From Sthenelais limicola (taxonomy: Eukaryota > Annelida > Polychaeta > Phyllodocida > Sigalionidae), in NCBI GenBank assembly GCA_942159475.1, contig OW804094.1:46248966-46312965 (forward strand): 64,000 nucleotides of DNA. The letters are read 5' to 3'. Below, piece after piece: positions 55,963 through 64,000 of this stretch. The stretch's first letter is position 1; every line of letters begins with the position of its first letter. Made by a program: the position numbers and the translations under genes. The notes under the pieces are model-generated. The model saw nothing but the letters and a program-made list of their open reading frames with translations. It ran no database searches and was not told where the DNA came from.

Positions 55963-58900
55963 TCATTTAAGATCATCTGTATCAAGACAACTATAGGAAC
56001 TCAGGAGGTCATCAGTAGTGAGGTCAAGGTCAAGGTCATCCTCAGACAAAGTACCTGAAAATTAATCGAACATTTTGTAAAAGGAAGTCCACTGAAATAA
56101 TTGGAAATAGAAGATTGTTTTGAAGGGAACAATAGATATAAAACCTATAGTATTTCATATGTTCGTCTTTCATCAGTAATATCGAGCATGCAATGAAGAT
56201 TATAATTCCTTAAAGGTTATGTAATAATGGACAAGACGAAATAGTGCAAAAGGATGACAGAAATCTTTAAAAGGTATCAATGGTAAGGCATGTTTTTATA
56301 CATTGAAAGAGAACTCGTTTTAATGCCTACAATAAATATACGAATATATTTCTCCAAATGTCAGTTCTTACCCATAGGTTTTAGTTTGCTGTGTTTGTGT
56401 GAGAGATCTAAACTCTGTAAGTCCAGGATGTCAGTACTGTCTGTGATTTCATCAGCGTCCGTAGAAACAGGGGACATTATGCTTTTATTACGCTGCTCCC
56501 GTGACTTTTTATAACTGGGACGTGGTGCTTCATAAGCAAGATCATTATGATTAGTGGATGCAATGGGGAATACACATATACAGTATATGTATCTTTAATA
56601 TTAGTTAGTACATCAATTGGTTCCGTCTATCTAGTTAATAATTGGGGAGGGATATAAGTACATGAATCAGCTTCAAGTGATCTATGACCGTTGATTATTT
56701 ATACTCATCCTTTCGGAGCGGTGAATAAAATTATGTGTGGGATGTTAGAAATTGTGGGATATAAGTAAATGTGAGGGTAATTTACGTTTTTTGTTCTGTT
56801 TTCCCATGTCGAATTCAACTTTGTCTTGGACTTCATCTAACTTCTGCTGAATAGTACGGAGCGAGTTTCTGGGAAAAGGAAAAGCAGTCAAAAAACTGTA
56901 ATGATACTAATGAATGAGTTTTAAAAATACAATGTCAAATAAAATGATGTTAGCTAGTTCTGATGCCTTCCCGTATAATCCAGAAATTAAATCATTCAAG
57001 GCAAAGGCCAGGTCAATAAACCACAATATTATTTGTCATGTGTTTAATTTGCGATAGTGGGAAAATAGTATACAAAATAAATTTTAAAATATTCAAGGTG
57101 TGGAAAAAAAAGTGAACAAATTCCTGCATGGGATAGCAATGAAACCTACTTGAGTTCAACAATTTCCGCCTTGTCTTGGCCTCGATCTCCCATGGTTCTT
57201 GAGACTTCTCTCGCAGTGACATTGTAAGAATCAACCACATCGCGCATACTCTGTCGCAAAACAGTAGCCATATCATAAGATTATCAATGCATGGGGAATT
57301 GAAGGAATTTAAGAAATTAAAAACAAAGGTTATGTTGATTTTTAAGGTTATGACAATATGTATGTTTATGAAACAATTGCATGACTCAAGATCACGTTTT
57401 CATTAGATTAGTAACCATCAAAATCTTTTGAATTAAAGAACGCAGGGAGCGATAGAAATTAGTCTCAAAGTAATCAATTGTTAAATTAGTAACTTACTAG
57501 GTGCTGAAATGGATGAGATTCTGATAGTGCAATCTTACATAAAATATCATTGATATTGAAATGGTTAATTCAGATGTAAAAGACGTATTAAGGAAAACAG
57601 TTTATTTAAACATATCCCGTTGGCTAATAGAATATACGTGATAGTATTGACCAAGGAAACACACATTTTATGATACACTTATGATTTGGGTCCAATGGCA
57701 CAAACAAGGCTTCAATACAGGAGAAAAACATGGGTATTGAAGCACACCACTAAATCCTTAGTTCTAACCTGGGACCGACGGACGCCATTGTTAGAAAGTT
57801 TCTGCAAAAGCGTAATTTTTCCTTAGTAGTAAATTATCCCTGGCAATCATACCGAAAATATAATCAATGGGGAGAGAGTTGCGAAGATAAGCCATCTTCA
57901 TTTTAAATAGAGGTTCATATAATAATAATTTACGGCCACAGGGATTAATAGAGCAAATTAAGTAACCAGGAGTATAATCATAATTTTGTTTTAGCTGTAT
58001 TTTTACCTGGATTAATATGTTTTATGATCTTTCACGATGAGGTTTACTTAGGTGGTGAAAGGTATACAATTCCTGAAGAGGAAATAATAACATGGATTTA
58101 TACCTTGTCTAGTCGATCATGTCTACGTCCAATATCCCGATTATCACTAATAACGTTCGACACATCAACTTCAACTTTCACTAAAAAGGTAAGCAAAATA
58201 TGGCAGTACCCGTTCTACCGGAATATTTAAACAGAAAAGTGGCTATTTCGTGGAGCACAACGTTACACACTGTCATCATTCCATTTAACTTCCAAGTACT
58301 CAAGCTATTAGACCCAAGTATTGGTCACCTGCATTTTAATAAGACCCATCCAAGATCCTATACACATAATGCAGCTGTTGGTAGGGCGAAGGGCCCCACA
58401 AGGGATTGGGTTTTAGTAGCCTTCCCTAACGGTCGGCTAAATTCATATTTCTCTTGTTTTAAAATTCAATACAAAATAACAATAAAATAAAACTAAACAT
58501 GCAGCAACCAAAATGATCTAGCTCTTGCATGAGATACCTCATTCAATTATTTATACTCGAAATAGACGACAATGTGCTTACCTAACCGTGCTTTCACAGA
58601 ATCAACTTCCCTACGTATTGAATCACACTCATCAATGATTTGTCTCTTCCTGCGAAGGGTATAAAATCAGAAATAAACAGGCAAGAAAGCGCATTAGCAT
58701 ATTTTTAAATAATGGGAGTTACTCATTATATTAATAATTAAAAACGCGATCGTATATCCAAGAGTACAAGGAAAACAATTCACATGGGAGATATTTGATT
58801 TTGTTTTTAAATATTTCTGAGTTTTTCGCAAGTTGTTTTTTTTTAAATCGAAGTTCACTCCATACTTTTGTTTTAGATCATAAATGACGACCCACCTATA

Positions 58901-61445
58901 TTTCAAAGTGTTAACTCATAATTGAATGTATTTTCGCTTACGTGTCATTTAGTTCCCTGATAATGTTAGAAGTCTGGAAAACTCCTGTATCATCGCTTCT
59001 AAGTAGTTGAATTTGGCTATGAAGAAGTTGTACCTCCGCCATAACGTCCCTTTTCCAAGCTTCAATTTTCCTTTCTGTTCCCAGATCTACTCCACGTTCA
59101 GCCATCCTGTCATTCAAGGACGACAGTTCCCCTGTAAACCAGGAAATATTCATGAAAAAGTGAGTAATGCAAAGTGATGTTTATAATAATTTGATGATGC
59201 AAGGACATATGGCAAAATCTAGTGAAACTAAGCTGATTGCTTCAGCTGTCTATTAGGCGTGAAAATCACAAAATAAAGACCATGAAAAATATTATCATGC
59301 ATGAAATAGAGGATGCGAATACCTTTTAAATCCTTCACTTGAGATTGATAAGCATTCTTTTCTTCCTCCAAAACACGCACTGTTCTGGTCAATTGATCCA
59401 TAGCCTGTGAGTATGAAGCATAACGAGATATAACCACGGTAAGAGCGGTTTGTCTATGAATTCTTTTTTTCAATGCCAAAATGACAGTAAGGGATTTTCT
59501 TCCATTACCATAAAGGTTCTTAGAATTGGCCCAAATTTGGTATGCGGGTAGTCGTTAGAAATGCCTATGAAGACCCACTTTCTATTTTCTAATATTTTAC
59601 TAGGAAATGTGATTTTTTTTGTATTTCTTGTTTTTTATTGACTTTCTCAAAAGTCATTATTTGTTGCTGTAATGTCTAGTTGGGACCATTTGTAACTCCA
59701 AGCAATGAAACAAAAAATATAAAAATGCCCCTGTCTCCCAAATAGGGAGGCCTGAAAATACCAGTGGTTTGGCCTGTTTAAAGTCTGGTATCCTTGCTCA
59801 ATGAGTACAATGGTTTGTAGCTCAATGGCAACATGCTGGATTATGAAGCCAGAGTTGTGGGTTTGTATCCTGACTCACCCACTCTTTTTACATTACATTT
59901 TTAAACACTGTACATGGTTGGAAAATGAACTGTAAAGGGACGAGACAAGAACGGCCTTATTTATTCAATTCACTTCTCTTGCATGGCAAACAACAAAAAC
60001 GCAGGGTCACTTTGACACTTTTGTATAACATTTGTATATTTATATCAGGGGCATCGGAACCTTGCGGGGGGGGGGGGGCGTATACGATAATGACTCAAAA
60101 ATGAGCACTAAAAAATGGGTAGGCCTACATAGCAAATAAAACCCTCACCCTTGTTTGATTTTCGAGACGATCTGACAATAGACTAAGAACGGCTGGGGAC
60201 TGTTCTATTGGCACAATACCATCCATATTTGGTTTGGGTTGACTGGAATATGGAGACATATAGCTCGAGGGGAGAGGTTTAAAGGCACTTCCAGGTGTTG
60301 TAAGGCTACTGGAAAATGATGTATATGCTGGTGGTGGATAGGACATGTGAAAGTTTGAACGATCTAAAAGAGAATAAAAGAGAGAATTATGAGCTATTAG
60401 TATAATGACATTTTATGTTAAGAATATTTTTTGATATGAGAACAGACAACCGACAGGGGAACATTGGTGGATGGGTCAACATTGTAGCCAGTGTAGGTTA
60501 CGATCAATAGAAATCATTTTAACCATTTTTATTTTTTTTTAGATAATTTTATTTTGACATTTAGTGGTACACTATATTCTCAAGAGATCCAAAAGAAAAT
60601 TGTAAGAAAACATGTCATTATTATTTGTTATTATAGCTATAGAAAGCACAAGAAAGTACATTGAATGGACCAATATATATATTGTTAAGTGTTAACCGTT
60701 TTTGCCAACTTTTCGAGCAAAATCGGTACGTACCGTACGGTATATTACCTACACAAGAAACCTGAAAATTTCTATGTCAGTAGGCTATAGATCGAGAAGT
60801 CTTAAGAAGACCTGAAAAACATAATCTTTTCGGCTAAATTGTCGATGACAATTGTCAATACATAGCCATATTCATATCGGCCTAAAATTTTATTAGAATT
60901 TTACCTGGGAGAAGATCTGCGGCGCCATTTAATGTCAGGGCATTAACCGATGAAGAATGTGCAGAACCAAGTCGCTGCTGCTCAAATAGAAGGATTTTAT
61001 ATCAGTTTGTGTAAACATGCCGTAAGTGGCGTAACGTACGGTACAAATGTAAACTATAAACTAGTATAGTGTATAGACAGTTACTATAGGCCTATTATAC
61101 TTTACAGTTAAGGTGGAAGACTTTCAGTTTCAATGTTACAAAGACCATTCTCGTAATAATACATTTAATTATATACATATAGAGGCCGATAAACATCAAT
61201 AGTAGCTAAAAGATCCCCGGATCTGTTTATAAAAGAATTCATTGCCAAATCATTTAATCTATATGGTGGCGGCGGTTTGAAACAGTTCATGTCAAATCAT
61301 GATTGTGTGAACTCCCTCAGAGAAAACTTGAAAAGTTCATCTCAGATTTAAATTTCGCCTGAACAATGTAGGCACATACCTTAACTTTGGCTAAGTTAGA
61401 CTCTGTTTCCCGTATGATAGATGAGAACTTTTGTTCCCATTCCAT
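55963..61445 (-). CDS. Coiled-coil protein, 412 residues, unrecognised
   Basis: Not recognised by name. Exons in coding order: 61380-61445, 60905-60980, 60149-60363, 59323-59404, 58942-59131, 58582-58649, 58104-58180, 57769-57801 (33 bp), 57150-57250, 56786-56868, 56372-56527, 55963-56054. All phases close: 412 codons plus stop. The N-terminus MEWEQKFSSIIRETESNLAK is helical. It is followed by a Ser/Pro/Tyr-rich disordered part (SYPPPAYTSFSSS), then coiled coil over roughly residues 105-310 (LTRTVRVLEEEKNAYQSQVK, ERKIEAWKRDVMAEVQLLHS, SLRTIQQKLDEVQDKVEF), a basic segment (PPRPSYKKSREQRNK) and an acidic Leu-rich end (SEDDLDLDLTTDDLLSS). The acceptor of exon 56372-56527 has a weak polypyrimidine tract. 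An X-box-like site 50 bp above the ATG hints at a ciliary or basal-body role; this is inference. Confidence 0.78.
59811..59890 (+). mobile_element. tRNA-like SINE head
   Basis: A-box-like TAGCTCAATGG (59818-59828) and B-box-like GGTTTGTATCC (59860-59870) at tRNA spacing, with a possible anticodon arm CTGG...CCAG between and a T5 run just after. Acceptor and T stems pair poorly, so it is a tRNA-derived repeat and not a functional tRNA. It sits in the intron between coding exons 3 and 4 of the coiled-coil gene, on the opposite strand. Confidence 0.45.
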
Positions 61446-61494
61446 TGCTTAATACTTTCACAATTTTTCACCACTAGGTCTATAAAAATAACTG

Positions 61495-61530
61495 GCTGCC
61501 ATAGAGATTCGACGCTTCAGAGCCGGAAGT
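61495..61530. promoter_or_regulatory. X-box-like (RFX) and ETS-like sites above coiled-coil gene
   Basis: GCTGCCATAGAGAT (61495-61508) fits the RFX X-box pattern RYYNYYATRRNRAC in 13 of 14 positions, 50 bp above the ATG. CCGGAAGT (61523-61530) fits an ETS core. Both lie where a short, TATA-less promoter would be expected. Confidence 0.35.
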
Positions 61531-61786
61531 TTTTAACTGAGGGGCAAAACACACTTGCACTAACCGATGCAACGACGCCGAGAGCTGTATGTTGTATGTG
61601 AGATACGCAAGGTGACATGGCTTCAGACCACTGGTACCATCTAGTGTCTATCCCAGACACTGTAGGGACCTACATGGATTAGGCCCTTTAAAATTGACTT
61701 TTCCTGGGTGTTTCATAGTTAATTTAACAAGTATTTTACTTGTATAATATTACCTGTATCATATGTGTTGCTTTTACCCACCAACG

Positions 61787-61841
61787 AAAGTGTGTGTGTG
61801 GGGGGGGGGGGGGGGGTGAGGCGGGGGGGGGGGGGGGGGGT
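61787..61841. repeat. (GT)n and two long G runs
   Basis: A GTGTGTGTG run continues into about 17 G, then TGAGGC, then about 18 G. Strong G-quadruplex potential. Minus-strand open frames here (polyproline, polyhistidine) are artefacts. Confidence 0.9.
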
Positions 61842-61899
61842 AGAGTATACTTTGCATGGAACCCGGAATAAAATAATGTAAAGCTGATTTTTGGATATA

Positions 61900-62600
61900 T
61901 GATGCGGGACACATATGGGGGAACATTCCCTGAAAAGTCCCCACGTAGGGACTGTGTGCTTTTTGAGATTTTGCCGTTTTTGCCACATTTTCCACAAAAT
62001 AGCATTGGTCTCTATGGGAAAAAGCAGCTGGCTCAGGCCAACATTAAGAATATTTAGCATTGCCAATGCCATTGTTATTTGCAGGGAATATAACATATAT
62101 AAAATATACTGTACAGGTTGGGGTACTATAGTAAACAAGTATGTATGAAGATTCCAAAAATATATGTTTCAACAAACTATTAAGTTTCAACAAAACATCT
62201 TTATTTTTTAATTTTGTTGCCATGGCAACGGTCAGATTTTGGTGAAAAAAGTTTTTTTTTCAGATCAGGTCATAATATTTGGGGACCTAATTGTCTACAT
62301 TGTGCACGTTGTGACACCTTTTTGAAATTTGGCATGGTGTTAAATAAGGCCTAAAATTTTCAAAAAGCACCAGCTACAAGTTGGTAGACACCCCTGGTGG
62401 CCAGTAGCTGCAAAATTCAAGATGGCCACCAAAAACAGTAAATATGGCATATCTTGGCTTCCATTTGGTGGATCTTAAACTGTAATACCACTTTATTGAT
62501 GTTTTTATGTATGAGGAATTCATTTCTGAAGGTCATTTTATGTTCCAAAGTCATTTTCAAGGTCAAAATCCAATATGGCCACCACTGAGTAACAAGAATG
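61900..62600. repeat. Probable dispersed repeat with GATGGCCACC motifs
   Basis: Sequence with the look of an interspersed element: AAGATGGCCACCA at 62420-62432 and ATATGGCCACCA at 62573-62584, plus the perfect 14-bp palindrome GTTGCCATGGCAAC at 62216-62229, which is also a full RFX X-box. No coding content recognised. Classification needs a genome-wide copy count. Confidence 0.35.
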
Positions 62601-63392
62601 TTATCTCAGCACTAATCGATCAACATCTAGTCTCAACATCTACCGCGCCCAAGCTTCTAAGTTTTCTATGTTTTGTCTACGGCGACCGCACCAAGCAGGT
62701 TAGAAATTTATATTGTGTATAGGATAGTAGTTTCATATCGAAAAATGCTTCCCATCTTAACCAAAGTCTAGAATACCTCAGCTATCCACAATCTTTTAAA
62801 CCTAATACATATATAGTTTGTGGTGTCCACTTTACAAATTTCCCATGTATTCCCTATACATAATCAATCTCCCATTAAAACATTCCCATCACTCCCCCTC
62901 TATCATTATCACCACAGCCATTTGCCTCTAATAAACTCGCACATATATTCACAATAATACACACCACAACCCCTAAACCTCAACACAATATACCACATCA
63001 TAGGCAATACCTCTTCCATGTCATTATTATTATTGGATTCTAAAAACTCACCTCAAACTACTTTGTGTAGTTAAACATTATCTATTTTCTTTTTATATGA
63101 TATATTTATACAACTTAAAAAATGGTAATCTTATTTTCTTTTCCATCCTCTGTAAAGTAAATAATATATTCGTTGTCCCTATATATAATTATGGAAAAGG
63201 GTGTATTTTCTGCATGGTACACCGGTCGGACAAATGTCCCTAAATTGCCATGTGATGTTTACACATTTTTTTTTAAATACCTATATTTTCTACAGCTAGT
63301 CTGATGACCTTGAGAATGACAACTCTCAGGCAGCACTTTCATGTAGCAGTCATAAACAAATCTGGGATGTCAAAGCCAGATAGCAAAGCCCA

Positions 63393-63907
63393 GTGGGTGG
63401 CTCAGTGTGGAGGAAGAACAGGCGACGGGGAATCAATCAGAGGACCGCCCAGAGTGAGAGCAGGCAACGGGGATGGGACCTGAGGTCCACCGAGTGGTAC
63501 TGCTCATCAATGGGAAGGGCAAAAGAGATCCCCGGCAAAGGGAAAGCAGGCCTGACCAAGAAATCACGGCCAGGTAAACAGGAAGAGATCCCATCCAAGA
63601 AACCTCACACCACAGAGAAGGCTAAAGATGATATTTTGGCATCCGACCTGACCTCTGCGTTGCAAGGACTTAACTGCTTCGGAGACACACTGCACAGACT
63701 CATAGGGAGAGAGAGGAGCAACACCAAAGGGCTCCTGTGGCTGTGGCTGTTTCAGAAGGTCCTAACCAGGCATACAGGTGCTATGTGGCATTGAAACTGG
63801 ACGAGGTCCCAAAGGAACGTCAGGTCCTTACAACCGTGTTACTGACAACAGTCCTGGCTGTGGCCCAAAATGGTATGTGGCAGTATAACCTGATAGAGTA
63901 TTATTAA
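63393..63907 (+). pseudogene. Frameshifted ORF relic of unknown origin
   Basis: Frame one from 63393 gives 133 codons, Lys/Arg-rich (KSRPGKQEEIPSKKPH), then ASDLTSALQGLNCFGDTLHR. A second frame from about 63700 carries on with protein-like sequence (YRCYVALKLDEVPKERQVLT, TTVLAVAQNGMW) to a stop at 63905. The composition is richer in GC than the surroundings. I read this as one broken coding sequence, perhaps from a mobile element, but I recognise no domain. Confidence 0.3.
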
Positions 63908-64000
63908 ATCTATACGTAATTAAATTTTTCCAGTAAAATTTTTATTTAACATCATATTAGTAAGCTATAATTCAACTAGATTATTGTTGTCTAAGACATC

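Noticed and set aside
59811..59890. Functional tRNA gene
   Set aside because: A and B boxes are present, but the acceptor and T stems do not pair well.
61719..62138. Minus-strand open frames with polyproline and polyhistidine
   Set aside because: Created by the long G runs at 61800-61840; different frames give different homopolymers.

Overview
This is animal nuclear DNA. It is AT-rich, with short exons in long introns, GT-AG splice sites (one GC-AG) and no bacterial features. Single-copy genes of bilaterian type (DHCR24, DUOX maturation factor, pancreatic-type lipase, kringle receptor), together with decayed LINEs, a tRNA-like SINE head and simple repeats, suggest a marine invertebrate, probably a lophotrochozoan such as a mollusc, annelid or brachiopod. 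The species cannot be fixed from the sequence alone.

Layout. (1) 237-4673, + strand: 3' part of a pancreatic-lipase-family gene with an intact catalytic triad and no C-terminal PLAT domain; one intron carries an 800-bp polypyrimidine tract. (2) 5474-6511, +: a doubtful small-exon gene. (3) 7648-15633, -: a complete 10-exon DUOXA (dual oxidase maturation factor) gene, 617 codons, with a long cytosolic tail holding a duplicated proline-rich motif. (4) 15634-24490: gene-poor, with a LINE reverse-transcriptase relic. (5) 24491-40687, +: a large gene for a secreted-side protein with a signal peptide, thirteen kringle domains, one transmembrane helix and a short cytoplasmic tail. Read-through of the splice donor after kringle 9 would instead give a nine-kringle protein with a Ser/Thr-rich, GPI-signal-like end. 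(6) 42142-51452, +: complete 8-exon DHCR24 (delta-24 sterol reductase), 512 codons. (7) 55963-61445, -: a 12-exon, 412-codon coiled-coil protein that I could not name, with an RFX X-box-like site just upstream of its start. (8) 61446-64000: repeats and a frameshifted, relatively GC-rich ORF relic.

All exon borders were placed by hand from splice consensus, reading-frame phase and family similarity. For the five main genes the phases close across every junction, apart from kringle 10, whose expected donor is altered. The genes do not form an operon or an obvious pathway. The most unusual object is the multi-kringle receptor: it has no protease or kinase domain, its domain borders are all phase 1, and it has two possible membrane anchors.
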